In this document: positions 20,307 through 31,859 of the stretch, piece after piece
Layout: each line of letters opens with the position of its first letter
Position numbering within the stretch: position 1 is the first letter of the stretch
Source: Megamerina dolium
Lineage: Eukaryota; Arthropoda; Insecta; Diptera; Megamerinidae
Assembly: GCA_963854835.1 (NCBI GenBank)
Contig: OY978529.1
Location: 9,362,775 to 9,426,774 of the forward strand
Direction of reading: 5' to 3'
Length of the DNA: 64,000 nt
Notes under the pieces: model-generated
Told to the model about the DNA's origin: nothing
Seen by the model: only the letters and a program-made list of their open reading frames with translations
Databases searched by the model: none
Translations under genes and position numbers: made by a program

Positions 20307-21650
20307 AATGTACTTCTAAATAAATTGCGCTCTGCTATCGATGGTGATCCAGAGATTTAACCATCGATGCTATTGATGGTGTGATCCATTGTTTTGTAGC
20401 TCCATTTAAGTGCTTTTTTCAAATTCATCACTGTTTTAACTCACCGTCTATGAACGACCACTCGCAATTAGGTCTGTTCGCGTACGTAATAGTTTTTACA
20501 AATTATTACAAATTTTACTATTTGTTACGGGAAATGCGTTCGCGTACGCCAAAAACCTGTAAAAGAGGGGAAATTGAGAGAGCAAACTATTTCCTCCCTG
20601 TGATAATTCTTCTTGGAAATTACTAGTAAATCTTACAAATTTTCCATTCGCGTACTTTTACACTTTGCTCTCATTTTTAGAGAAGATTTTTCTTACGCTC
20701 TTGAATCGTGTTGATAGAGAAATTTTACTAGTAAAGTTCGCGTGTCTATTGCTTGGCCTGCTTAGGTTAACGTAGATCTACCAACGTGCATAACGAACTT
20801 TTTATTTAACGAATTTTCGATTTAACGAAATGCCAAATATATATTGATAGTCCTATATTTGTACTACAAACGAAAGTCAAATTTGGTACTCAGTATAAGG
20901 AAAAATTTAATTTTTTCCACCCTAGTCAAGAAGACATTTTTTAAATCGTTCTTATTTTAATTTGTACGCCCACATTCTTTACAAAAACAATAAAATTTTA
21001 GTTTCGTCGATTCCTCAATTGTTTGTATTTTTCATATACAGAATTGTGTCATTTTAGCGGAAGAATTCCGAAAGCGTGAATTATGGTAACGGTACAAATT
21101 CTTGTGCAAAGAAGCTATTTATTTCATTACTTTTTAATTGACTTTTTAATTGGGTTGTAGCTATAATTATATATGACGGAAAGATCTGGTGTAAAATTGT
21201 ATATATTGTATTGACCAATGTCTGCGTTTCAAGCCTCTTTAATGCAAATTTGTTTGAAGATTTAAAAGAGCAGAACAATAAAGTATATATGGACGATATA
21301 TTCAATATATGCTACATACTTAAATACATATGTACATACATAACGTTTTATCTATAATTATTTTCCAGCAACTAAATGAATAAATCGATCTAGTAAAAGT
21401 AAAAATAAATATCAAGAATAAAAAATAGGGAAAATGAACAAAGAATGAAAATTATATAATGGGTAAGTTTAACTTCGAACAAGTGTTAGGCACTAGGATT
21501 GTTATTTCTGTTAATCGAAATCGCTTATTAGATTGGTCAGTAAAATTTATCGAATATTATTCGTATTCGGAAACCACTTTTACTATTTAACAAATTTGCT
21601 TATTAATGCACATTGGAAAACTTGTTAAAAACTTGGAAAATTTGTTGAAA
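20307..21650. other. Non-coding stretch with a TTCGCGTAC motif cluster
   Basis: No gene recognised. TTCGCGTAC or TTCGCGTG words occur at about 20468, 20538, 20647 and 20738, otherwise rare in this AT-rich DNA. A CGATGGT/ACCATCGAT pair lies at 20338-20366. The remainder is plain AT-rich DNA. Confidence 0.45.
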
Positions 21651-21654
21651 TTTC

Positions 21655-22143
21655 GGTTGTATGCGAAATTCGAATATGAATGTCTCACAAAAGTCCATGA
21701 GTAGAATTATTAAAAAAGACTGAGGAACTTGGAATTTCAAACGCCGTACCGGACATTTGTTGATTGCAGCTTTGAAAAAAAAAAAAACAAGATAAAAAAT
21801 GATACGAGAAGATAAAATCTGGTGAATAGAAAAATTAATACCGTCCAGGATAAATGATACAGTGCACGGTCATCTGAGAAGCTTCTGAACTGATGCCAAC
21901 TGGCTTCAAAACAATTTGGCAACATTCATTTACCCTGAAGGATGGCCTGGACCCTGGGAGTCCTGATTTGATACCGCTGGATTACAAATTGTGTACAGTT
22001 TAAGAGGACATTTTTAGCCACAAAAGATACCCCAATATTGATTCTTATAAGGGGGAAGACCATCTTGAGCTGTCGGAAAATAAAGTATTTTCGGAATTTT
22101 TTTTCAGCATTAAAACAACTTGCAATGATAAAATGTTTTATAT
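21655..22143 (+). mobile_element. Tc1/mariner-superfamily relic, internally deleted (same family as 31860)
   Basis: The plus strand encodes NVSQKSMSRIIKK, FKRRTGHLLIAALKK, then after a deletion DANWLQNNLATFIYPEGWP, LIPLDYKL (third Asp block) and ATKDTPILILI. The blocks match in order the relic at 31860-32330. A SINE was inserted just downstream. Stops and frameshifts throughout. Confidence 0.65.
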
Positions 22144-22153
22144 GATTTTATTA

Positions 22154-22515
22154 AAAAATAAATAAATATGTGGCACTTAAAGCCCCAAAGGGCTCATTGG
22201 CCGAGCTTCTCTTCCATTACTGTTGTGCGTCTTAAATTTTGGACAGTATTAGAATGGACCTACTTATTTTAGCCGGTTCCGAACGGCAGAACACTTATGA
22301 CATCACTTTTTCTGAGCTTTGTCACAGAGTTCTTTTTAGAAGCTTTTTCATGGCAAGTTGTTACTGTCGGAAGAATTGCCAATTGCTTGCCGACAGGTGG
22401 GTACCGTTCGAAAGAAAAATCTTTTCGATATTAAATTTGTTATGCATCAGCCGGGTATTGAACCACGACCTACAGATCAGAAGGCGAACACACTAACCAC
22501 TGAGCTACGGCAAAG
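22154..22515 (-). mobile_element. tRNA-derived SINE, copy 3 (tail type A)
   Basis: Flanked by the 10-bp duplication GATTTTATTA (22144-22153 and 22516-22525). The AAATAAATAAATATG tail lies on the left; the head complement ACTGAGCTACGGCA is on the right. The body is close to copies 1 and 8. Confidence 0.9.
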
Positions 22516-22689
22516 GATTTTATTAGTTATCTTTTTTACAATAAATGTCAATTTTTTTTGCTTGGATCTCGGGCTCCCTGTACACGCTGCACCAGGTCGC
22601 GTAGCCCCCCTCCAGCCCGGTTTTCCCCATCGGTGGGACATCTGGACCCTTGGCAAGTGAATCTGGAACAAAAGTTATATAGGCAGGCT

Positions 22690-23150
22690 ATTCTCCATAT
22701 AATTTCGCACTGAAATACTGAAGCCGTATTTTGAAAAGTTAATTTTTACGAAAATGGTGGCTATTTATAAAAAATTGTTAATTTTTTACCTATAACATTT
22801 GCCTCAAAATCGTGCTTTAAAAATCCAAATTATAAAATATCAAAAATCCCATCCAGTATTTCGTTGCAGAATTAAATTCTCGATAATTTTGCAAGGTTTC
22901 ATCAAAATCGGTTGAAAACTGCAAGCGTGATATGTCCCATCAGTTTACAAAATGTCGTTTCGAGATAAACGCGTTTGAAGTTTTAGAAACTCGCTCAGTG
23001 CCCCGGGAAATTTTTAAAAAAATCGTCTTGTTACCTCGTTTAAATGTTTCTGGCGGACTATAGATGCATACTACATTAAAATGCACACCTCATAGAACAT
23101 TTCAAGCAAAAAAAAAAAATTCGATTTTTTCAAACCGTCAAAGTGGTCTT
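22690..23150. repeat. Dispersed non-coding repeat, related to 43350-43600
   Basis: It contains TTCGAGATAAACGCGTTTGAAG (here 22957-22978, split when quoted) followed by a GTGCCCCG motif, and AATTTTGCA.GGTTTCATCAA. The region 43390-43500 has the matching TTCCGAGATAATCGCGTTTA, AAGTTTTAG and AGTGCCCCGA in the same order. No coding capacity. Probably the same unnamed element family. Confidence 0.5.
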
Positions 23151-23154
23151 CCCT

Positions 23155-23325
23155 CTTAAGACAGCTTTGATACGTGCTGTAGCCGATTTTCCAACGAATA
23201 TATTGACTGCGCCTCATGCTATACGGTACGTCAAACAATCGACTGGATATCTCGTTATTTCTCGAAATGACCCAGTCGATTGGCCAGCGAGAGCGCGCTA
23301 TTTAACGCCTCTATATGTATATATA
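23155..23325 (+). mobile_element. DD41D (rosa-type) mariner fragment
   Basis: The plus-strand frame reads TAPHAIRYVKQSTGYLVISR then NDPVDWPARARYLTPLYVY. This corresponds to the segment between the second and third catalytic Asp of DD41D transposases (ISRFGPVxWPPRSxDLTPLDYF); the third Asp has become Y. No other part is preserved. It ends 25 bp before the LTR. Confidence 0.6.
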
Positions 23326-23350
23326 TAATAAACTCTCAATTAGTAAATAT

Positions 23351-23813
23351 TGTTACGTTATGTTTGGTTTTTGTTTTTGTGAGCATTTAAATCTACTCGA
23401 ATCAACCCTGTTCGATCACTGGATTCTGTCAATAATAATTGCAACACTTATTTTGTACTAGCTATGTCCAACAACAATTTATTTAATCAATTCTATTTAA
23501 GCAATTATTTATTTAGAATCACTCTTTAATTTAACTTGCTTTCGTGTGATGTTGCCTCGATCACTTGATGGCGTTATCTTGCCTCTATCACTTTCGGAGT
23601 TGAATTGATTCATCTGTCAACAACTGACGCTATTTATACTCTGTGGCAACACTCCAAAATCTGCCTTTATCGTAGACGAGTTTCTTCTCTTTCTTTCTCG
23701 TTGGCTTGTTCTGGTTATCGCGTTTTTTTTTTTGTTGACATTCGTTTCGATGCTACCATTATTCGTGCCGTTCACAGTTAGTGATGAATAACCAACCATC
23801 GATACTCGTTACA
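23351..23813 (+). mobile_element. Solo LTR 1 (Gypsy-type candidate), 463 bp, ATAT duplication
   Basis: Begins TGTTACG and ends CGTTACA, the short inverted TG..CA ends expected of an LTR. It is flanked on both sides by ATAT (23347-23350 and 23814-23817), a 4-bp duplication. A promoter-like TATTTATACTCTGTGGCAAC lies near 23630, giving plus orientation. A close relative lies at 40809-41276. No internal region or partner LTR with coding sequence is nearby. Confidence 0.8.
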
Positions 23814-23817
23814 ATAT

Positions 23818-24207
23818 GTATTAATTTTAATTATATTATTGCGCTCAAATCAACCCTGTTCGATCACTGAATTCTGTCAATAAAAACTACAGCACTTATT
23901 CTATATATAACTACGTGCAACAACAACTTATTTAAACGATACTTCTATTTACAATAGGTCTTTAGTTTAACTTGCTATCGTGTGATGTTGCCTCGATCAC
24001 TTTGTCAACGAACTAGCCCTATTTATACTCTGTAGCAGCACTCCAAAATTTTCCTTTATCGTAATCGAGTTTCTTCTCTTTTTTTCTCTCTGCCTTGTTC
24101 TAGTTATCGCCTATTTCTTTTTCTTGACATTCGTTTCGAAACTACTTACTTTTTATTATTATTTTTATTTCACAATTATTGATGAATAACCATCGATACT
24201 CTTTACA
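23818..24207 (+). mobile_element. Second copy of the LTR family, 5'-truncated
   Basis: From GCGCTCAAATCAACCCTG onward it parallels LTR 1, including GTTCGATCACTG, TGTGATGTTGCCTCGATCAC, a TATTTATACTCTGTAGC promoter-like block, and an end at TTTACA (24207). The 5' TGTTACG end is missing. After both LTR 1 and this copy the next bases are ATATGTAT, so the pair may descend from a local tandem duplication. Confidence 0.7.
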
Positions 24208-24404
24208 ATATGTATGTCTGAGAACTATTTTTAAAAGTGGATCATATGAGTATGTTATAACTGAAACCGCTTTAAAAGTAATGGGTATGAATCTCAAATT
24301 TTGTGGATATTTAATTCTTATTTGAATCATGAATCAATACTCATACTTGCAATAAATTTCAAATTCATATTTAAATTTAACTAGCGAATCTGTTGGCCAA
24401 CGCA

Positions 24405-24727
24405 TTTAATCTGTTCAGATGTTTCTTGCTTGAAAGTGAATCTGTCAAAAGGCATTAAAAAAATTCGGGTTATTAATACTCTGTGGCAGCACTCTAGTGT
24501 TCTTTTAACGTATCGCATTTGCTCTCTTTCTTTCATATTGTTTTATTCCGATTATTGCATATTCTCTTTTATTTGACATTTATTTCGAAAGTATATTTTT
24601 TCGCTTTTCTCGCGGGATTCTTTTCTTCTCGTTCTATAACGCCTCTGTGTATTCCTCTAGTATTTACATGTATCTTTCGCGATATAATATTCACATAGTT
24701 TTATAGCGAATGCCGTCGCTTGTTACA
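24405..24727 (+). mobile_element. Third, highly diverged LTR remnant
   Basis: It shares a TTAATACTCTGTGGCAGCAC block, the TTTGACATTTATTTCGAA region and a TTGTTACA terminus with LTRs 1 and 2. Only the 3' two-thirds can be followed. Three related LTR pieces in 1.4 kb imply repeated insertion or local duplication. Confidence 0.55.
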
Positions 24728-25090
24728 GTTGATTTGGTTTTTATGTTAATCTTGACTTAGCGATTTTCAAAATGAGAGAATAGATACCTACATATATGCA
24801 TATGTATTATATTGTATATATAACCGTTTGCGTATATGCGCATAATGGTGTGTATAATAAATGATATTGAAATAATTCTAATTTGCATTTGTTTATTTTT
24901 ATAGAACTCGTTATACCTCATTTGTCTAATACAATTTACGTGTGTGCTCGTACATTTGAACTTTGAAGGTGAGAGACAGGTCTCTTGATAACTCGCCGAT
25001 GTTCTTTAAGTATGTATAATAGATCGACAAGTTTGTTAAGCCATTTCTTACCTCCCGAAGGATACCGAAATAATATTATTATATAAATTA
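24728..25090. other. AT-rich stretch without recognised feature
   Basis: Nothing identified beyond short ATATGCATATGTATTATAT-like simple sequence. Confidence 0.5.
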
Positions 25091-25149
25091 TTGATACGAT
25101 ATCTTCTGTTATATAAAAAAACCAAGTATTTTTTTTTTGAATGTAGAAA

Positions 25150-25345
25150 AAAAAACATATTAGGCTGTTATCCTTTTCTCGAGGAAGTTTTAATACCCGA
25201 AAATGTGTTTAGATTCAATAAGATAGGATCCATGTTAAACTTCCTTATGGATGTTGAACTTAGAGGAGGTGCACAATAGACCTTGGGTCGCTATACAACA
25301 CAACCCTGAAATAATAATATTAATAATAATAATAATAATAAAGAG
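25150..25345 (+). mobile_element. LINE 3' end with (AAT)n tail
   Basis: A 62-codon frame ending at 25279 reads FLEEVLIPENVFRFN and SMLNFLMDVEL, like the last residues of I/LOA LINE ORF2. It is followed by GTGCACAATAGACCTTGGGT and an AATAATAATAATAAT tail at 25320-25341. The 3' UTR resembles GTCACAATAGATCTTATAGG at the 3' end of the LINE at 6909. Everything upstream is truncated. Confidence 0.5.
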
Positions 25346-25599
25346 AGCGTAAAGTGACAGTTCGTTGTGAGCGGACTGATAACTTTTTACTGTATAAATT
25401 TTTACTTGTAACAATTACAAAGCAAATAAAACATACATATGATTGAAAAACATATAACAAAAAAAATTTTTGTAGTGTACATAAATTTCAGAGCCAGCCA
25501 CTTGCTGCAACATGCAGCCTCTGTAGTCCAAATCTGCAAAGTTGTATCGAAAAATATTTAGAATATTATCACTTCTTATTATGTTCGTTGTACAGGGTG

Positions 25600-26770
25600 A
25601 TTTTTCAAGAGTCTTCGGTTTTGATTAAAAAAAAAACACATAACTTTTAGAGAAACGTATGAAATCTTTACTAGAGTCGATAAAACGATCTATATAATTC
25701 AATGTTTAAAGATGTTTTCATGTAAATGTTGACCGCGGCTGCGCCTCAAATGGTTCATACGCTGGGTCCAATTTTGGCGTACTTCTCCAACAACTTCTCG
25801 GCCGGTGTCTCATGAATAAATTCTTCAATATTGGCTTCCAGTGGATCAACCGTTGCGGGCTTGTCGCTATAGACATGAGCCTTAATATAGCTCCACAAAA
25901 AATAGTCGCACAATGAAATAAACTGTTCACCGAACTCGCCATTGTTTCGCGTGCTGTGTTTTATGTGGCACCATCTTGTTGAAACCACGTGTCAGCCAAG
26001 TCCAGTTCTTCCATTTTGGGCAAAAAAAGTTTGTAATCATCGCACGGTAGCGCTCGCCATTCACAGTAACGTTCGGCGTCTTTGTTCGCCGCCTTCGTTG
26101 TCTTTGAAAAAGTACAGTCCAATGATGCCACCGGCTCGTAATCCACACCAAACAGTGCATTTTCGGGAGGCATTGGCAGTTCTTTCAATGCGTCTGCTGC
26201 TCTTCGCACCAGATACGGTAATTTGATTGATACCACCGACCAGAAATGAACTTCGTCGCTAAACACAATTTTCCGATAAAAAAAAGTGGATCTTCATCCA
26301 ACTTTGTCCGCGCCCATTCACCAAAAGTTAGCCGTTGTGGTAGGTCGTGAGGCTTCAATTCTTATACCAACTCCATTTTAAAAGGTTTTACACCCAAATG
26401 CTTCCGCAAAATTTCCCACGTAGTGGAGCAACAGAGGCCCAATTGCTGCTAACGACACCGAATCGTTAATTCACGGTCATTAACAACACTGGCGGATATA
26501 GCTGCAATATTTTCCTCTGTCCGCACTCTATTTATTATTTCTCTATTTAGTCACAAGATTCCGAATAACCGTCTCAGAAGGTCGCCTAAATTGACCTTAA
26601 AATGAATGAAGGAATGAAGCGAGTATGAATTTTGATAATAAATTCAATAATCTGTAAGCGTTGTTCGTTTGTAAGTCAATTCATGGTTAAATAATAGACC
26701 AAACTGAACATGCTTGACAGTAACATGTTACACAAAAACAGCTGAGCTGCCAAAAAAAGTGTTGACAAGA
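25600..26770 (-). mobile_element. DD41D (rosa-type) mariner, degraded near full length
   Basis: The minus strand carries, in order, RTEENIAAISASVVNDRELT (N-terminal helix-turn-helix end, about 26500), LKPHDLPQRLTFGEWARTKL (about 26340), FSDEVHFW with the first catalytic Asp (about 26260), WFQQDGAT with the second (about 25970), FGEQFISL, CDYFLWSYIKAHVYSDKPAT around the third (about 25870), and a C-terminus near 25720. Part of the second-to-third Asp spacer is deleted. The left end begins GGGTGATTTTTCAAGAGTC. Several frameshifts. Not functional. Confidence 0.8.
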
Positions 26771-27430
26771 AGTTACCAGTTCCAACTTTTCGAAATGTTC
26801 CTGGGGAACATTTTACATCAAGTGTCCTTGCCATGTCGCTGCTTTTACGATATTTTTTCTAAAAAATAGCTTGCAAATTTTTGCGAATCGCTGTTTGTTA
26901 ACTTTTTTGGATATTTTTCTGTTTGAGGGCGACTACTTCCTTACTCTCTGAAATTTCGTTGCTGGATAATTCTCGCTGGGTTAGTAAACAATAGCACCCA
27001 CTGCTTTCCCTGTATCTTCAGTTTGCATTTAAGTATTCCACAATGACAGCCTAACAATATTTAGCATACATATATTTCAATGAAATTATGATCTAAGATT
27101 TCTCAAAAAAAGTTATAACATAAAACTACCAAATACCTAGGGTTTTTACTACATCGTACACAAGGACGAAGGTGAGATCGGTCCTAAGAATGAATTGTAA
27201 ATAATATGGTAGTGGTAACGGTAATGCTTTATTTTTGTTATTACACATTTTTGTTTTTAATACCATTGCTAATCAAGGTTAAAGAAACTTAGAATATAAT
27301 GTTTAATATTCTAGCATTCTATAGTTCAGGATACATAAAAAACAGAAACGCAGATAGCGTACATTAGTCATTGACTTAAATATAGAGACGTATTTATAAT
27401 ATATAACTGAAATGAGATATTGACATAGAA
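26771..27430. other. AT-rich stretch without recognised feature
   Basis: No domain or repeat structure identified between two mariner relics. Confidence 0.5.
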
Positions 27431-27439
27431 ATTAAGATT

Positions 27440-28765
27440 AGTTATTAATAAGATCTGTGGCAAAAAGAAATTGTCAATTTTAGGTTTTTTGTAGGAGAAC
27501 ATTTTTTAATTCCTAAGTGAACTAAATATACATTTAATCTGAACTTAAATGTATATTTTATTTTTTTATTTGATGCACCGTTTTGTTCGATAACTTGTTG
27601 CCATTTTGAAGGTAATTTCATAATGCCACTCTCACGGAAACCATCGTCCCTATTGGCAAAAAACTGGGGCAGTCGATTTTCACAAGCTTCTCTTGAGGCG
27701 AATTTTTCACCAGCAAAATCATTCACCATAGGAACAGGTAGTAATCACTTGGTGACAGGTCCGGACTCTAAGATGGATGCATTAGAACTTCCCAACCAAG
27801 CTCCCGGAGCTTCTGGTGAGTCACTATCGATGTGTGTGGCCTGGCGTTGTCCTGATGGAACACAATTCCTCTCCTATTTGGGCGATTGCTTCCTTCAGAT
27901 GGTCCAATTGTTGACAGTACAGTCCAAATTAAGAGTCTAGACGTAGAAGAGCAGCTCATAGTAGATGATTCTCTGCCAATCCCATCAAACATATAGAAAA
28001 ACCTTACTGATCGTCAATCCTGGCTTGGCCACCGTTTGCGGCGGCTCACCGCGATGCGACCACGACCGCTTCACGTTGTCGTAAGTGATCTACTTTTCAT
28101 CACAAGTAACCATCCGCTTCAAAAATGGATCGATTTTGTTGCGATTCAGCAGCGATTCACAGATCCATGAAATTCGGTCCATTAGGTTTTTTTGCGTTAA
28201 CTCGTGTGGCACCCATACATCGAGCTTCTTTTTGTATCCAGCCTTATTTAAATGATTCCAAACGGTTTTTAGTGCAATGTTTAGCTCCTGAGCCATAGAA
28301 ACAGTGCTTACATGACGGTCAGACTCGACGATTTCCATTATTTTATCGATATTTTCAGCAATTGGCCTTCCAGAGCGTGGTGCATCTTTGACATCAAAAT
28401 TACCGGAACGGAATCGACGAAACCAAAATTGCACGTGATTGGCTATTACAGTATTAGGACCATAAACACTATTCATATTTTCAGCCATCTGGCTTGCGTT
28501 TTGGCCTTTATCGAAGAAAAACTGTAAAATATGGCGTATTTTCTCTTTACTGGTGTCCATCTTTGACGCGTGCTCAAACAATACTGAATCAAGCAATCAC
28601 AAAACTGCCCGAAAAGTTTATTTAGTACGAAATCCTATCTTTCTAACGCCATCTAGAGTAACCCGATCGCACTCGATTATACAACGCGAGATACAGATTA
28701 CTAAAGCCATCTATTGGAAAATAATTTCTTTTTACTACACTTATAAAGCGTGATCCATTTCGAGC
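27440..28765 (-). mobile_element. mariner (DD34D), nearly full length but inactivated
   Basis: The start codon is at 28558-28560 (MDTSKEKIRHILQFFFDKG). It continues through the helix-turn-helix WFRRFRSGNFDVKDAPRSGR (a WxxRF-type block), WNHLNKAGYKKKLDVWVPHE (the WVPHEL motif), MVTCDEK (first Asp), VFHQDNARPHTS (second) and SPDLSPSDYYLF (third, 34 residues after the second), and ends WQQVIEQNGAS. In-frame stops follow DEK and occur in YV*WDWQ and MHPS*SPDL, and a frameshift lies near 27940. Terminal repeats were not resolved. About 1.3 kb, the usual mariner length. Confidence 0.85.
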
Positions 28766-28804
28766 TTCCCTACTTTTTTAAAGAAAACAACACAGAAAAT
28801 TCAA

Positions 28805-29735
28805 ATTGAATGGGGAATGTTTATTATCATTTGAAAGAACATTCTTTGGCATTTATTTTTTGAAGATGATGTCTTTCAAATGCTGGCCGCGGCTACGTCT
28901 CAGATGGTCCATCCGTTGAGTTCAATTTTTGATGACTCGTTCGAGCATTTCAACTGGTAACTTGGTGGCCAATCGACCGGCCCAAAACGTGAAATTATCT
29001 GCTCACCGAAGTGTTCTCTCAATAAATCCATTGATTGATACGATGTGTGGGAAGCGGCGCCGTCTTGTTGAAAGCAAATGTCGCCAAGATCACGAGCTTC
29101 AATTTCAGGCATCAAATAGTCGGATATCATGGAACGATAACGGTCGCCATTGACGGTTACGTTCTCACCGACATCATTTTTGAAGAAATATGGACCGATG
29201 ATTCCACCGGCCCACAAACTACACCAAACCGTTGTTTTTTCTGGATGAAGTGGCAGCTGTTGAAGAGCGAAGCGATGTCGCTTGGGAAGGTCTGGCGGCT
29301 TCAGTTCTTGCACAAGCTGTATTTTGTACGCTTTCAATTTAAGATCTCGACGGTATTCGTGTACACTCTCAGCTACTGCCGAAATATATTTTCTTCACTG
29401 CGTGCTGGACGTGGTCTATTCGATCGAATATTATCCAATAATGAATGCTGGGTCTCAAGATAGGTGATGCTGTTGCGAATAGTACGCTCAGTAGGCCGAT
29501 TATGTTGATCATAAGTTGAGCGAAGTGCACGGAACACATTCCTCACAGAACGTGAATTTTCGTAATAAAGTTGAACGATTTGTAAACGTTGTTCAGGAGT
29601 AAGTCTTTCTATGATGAAATGCCAAACAATACTAAACAAAAATAACATGACAGCATGGCACGACTCACACGTGATCTGTCAAAAAAAGGGTATTGAAAAA
29701 AGTATGTCTACTTGGATCACCCAATATATGCAAGC
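28805..29735 (-). mobile_element. DD41D (rosa-type) mariner with third catalytic Asp deleted
   Basis: The minus strand encodes RLTPEQRLQIVQLYYENSRS and TERTIRNSITYLETQ (N-terminal domain, 29400-29610), PEKTTVWCSLWAGGIIGPYF, VTVNGDRYRSMISDYLMPEI, CFQQDGAASHTS (second Asp), then ISRFGPVDWPP joined directly to a sequence near the C-terminus (MDHLRRSRGQHLKDIIF in another frame). The segment with DLTPLDYF and the third Asp is gone, about 140 bp by comparison with relatives. GGGTGATCCAAGTAGACATA (complement, about 29702-29721) may mark the right end. Confidence 0.8.
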
Positions 29736-30388
29736 TCTGATTACACAGCACGACAAAACTAATATTACCAGTTGAAGTCAAGAAACAAGAAACATGGGTG
29801 TATTTGATCTGCGGAAATCCTTTTTGAGCCTTCAATTTAATTTTTGACTTACGTGTTATTATTAATGCATCGGTTTTTCAGCTCCACCTTCGGGAACACT
29901 TTTTTTTCTATTATATACTTTTCGGGTTTACAACGAGAAAAATTTGCGTAATTTGTTGCCACGAATTTATTGCGAAATGCACCATGCAGTATGTAGCACT
30001 TCAAATTAAAAAAAAATTTTGGACTTTGTGTTGTTTTATACATAGACATATGATAATTCTATAATTCCGGAATTAATACCGGGATTCCTAGAGATCATGC
30101 ATAGCAGCCCAATATATTTTATTAAATATATTTTTAATCAACAGCTCGAAATGTTTGATCAATGAAGCAAAAGAACTAACAAATATGCGTGTGCATACAA
30201 ATATGTATGTATGTGCGTGTATTGTATACATGTATATACGAATGTGTACATATAGGGGAGAGTGGTGCCAGTATGGCTTATGCAATTGAAAATTGAACAT
30301 CTATAAATCTGGATTAAAAGAGCACTTTTTTTCAGACAATTTTTGTTGAAGAATGTATACGGATTACATGTTTGATCAAGACAAATAT
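29736..30388. other. AT-rich stretch without recognised feature
   Basis: TATGTATGTATGT-type simple sequence near 30200. No gene recognised. Confidence 0.5.
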
Positions 30389-30399
30389 ACAGTAACAGT

Positions 30400-30755
30400 T
30401 TTATATGTATGTATTTGTGGCGCTTATAGGCTTCGAAGGGCAATTTAGGCGAACGTCTCTTCCAGTTGCGCGTACTAAAGTTTTGAACTGTATTAGAAAG
30501 GACCTACTTATATTAACCGGTTCCGAACGGCAGAGCTCTTGTGACGTCACTTTTTAGAGCTTTCTCATAGAGCTCTTTTAGAAGCTTTTTCACGGCAAAT
30601 TGTTACAGTCGCAAGAATTGTCAATTACTTGCAGACAGGTGGGAACTGTTCGAAAGAAAAATCTTTTCGATATTAAGGTTGTGTGTCAGCCGGGGATTGA
30701 ACCCACGACCTACAGATCAAAAGGCCAACCAATTAACTACTGAGTTGCGGCATCC
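30400..30755 (-). mobile_element. tRNA-derived SINE, copy 4 (tail type A, diverged)
   Basis: Flanked by the 11-bp duplication ACAGTAACAGT (30389-30399 and 30756-30766). The head complement ACTGAGTTGCGGCATCC lies on the right. It is more diverged than copies 3 and 10, for example TTTGTGGCGCTTATAGGC at the tail. Box B complement GGGGATTGAACCC is intact. Confidence 0.9.
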
Positions 30756-30766
30756 ACAGTAACAGT

Positions 30767-31855
30767 AGCAGTTCTATTATTGTAATATAAATATAAGGTT
30801 GATATTTTTGGTAATGCACAGAACTTCAAAATTTTACTAAGTTAAATTTGAGCTCCAATCTCGGGGTGGCTTTCTATTTGTACAGAACAAGCCTTTTAGA
30901 GGAGTCAAAATAATAAAATGTTTGCTAAAAAAAAAATGGCAAATAGTTTCATAGTTTCACGCCTGACGAACTTTCACATCGCTCCCCTACATATAAACAT
31001 ATATACAATACACATGTATGTGGGACCGCGGTGAACTTTTGCTTTTGGTTTAATTTCTCTTGCTATTGTTGTTTCGCAGCTATTGTCTTACTTTACTTAA
31101 TACTAATGATAACGAAACATGATGAGGCTGTTGTAAATGATTCCGCATTTGCGGCATTAATCGTTGATGTCGACGTTGATGAAGTTTTTGTGTAATAAAA
31201 TAATAAGATTAAAAGCTTGATCGCTTAAATAGCAACGACAATAGGCAAAGCTGCAAATAACGCCAAAACAACGTCATCGACGTTCGTCGTTACGGAATGT
31301 TACCAAACAGGTTGAAATGTAGGTAGAAATAAAATTTATTTAATTTGCGATTTATTTTTAAACAAAAGTGAATAAAGCTGTTGATACACCTCCGCGAATT
31401 TGCCGTTGCGATGCAGTAGCCTTTTCGAAGCAACACAATGTATAATTTTGAAAATCAATTTCAACACATATTACACTCAGGCGAATATGGGGTTCAGCCG
31501 TCGCAATAAGGTCACGTGAAATTTGTCACCACATATTGTGAGCATTTTTGTTGGCTTTTAAAGTTAATCTTTAATTTATTACCTATGTACTTAAAAGAGA
31601 CATAAATACTGTTACAACATTGAACACACCCATTTCAATAGAAGAAATGGACATATTATTATAAAATATAACCTGTAAAGCATTAGTCTCTACCTGAAAT
31701 TCTAAATTGTTTCAACTTTCATCAAGATAGCTGTAATAGTGCCATTTAAGTGTGAAATGAAAAATGATGAAAAGATATTTTCAAAATGCTCCATACGCTC
31801 GGGATTAGTCGCATGTTTATCTACCGTTGTATAAACCTGTTTGAGGAGACTTGAT
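30767..31855. other. AT-rich stretch without recognised gene
   Basis: No domain found. Scattered GATGTCGACGTTGATGAAG-like low-complexity at 31168 and a GACGTTCGTCG word near 31279. Nothing to support a gene. Confidence 0.45.
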
Positions 31856-31859
31856 ATCT

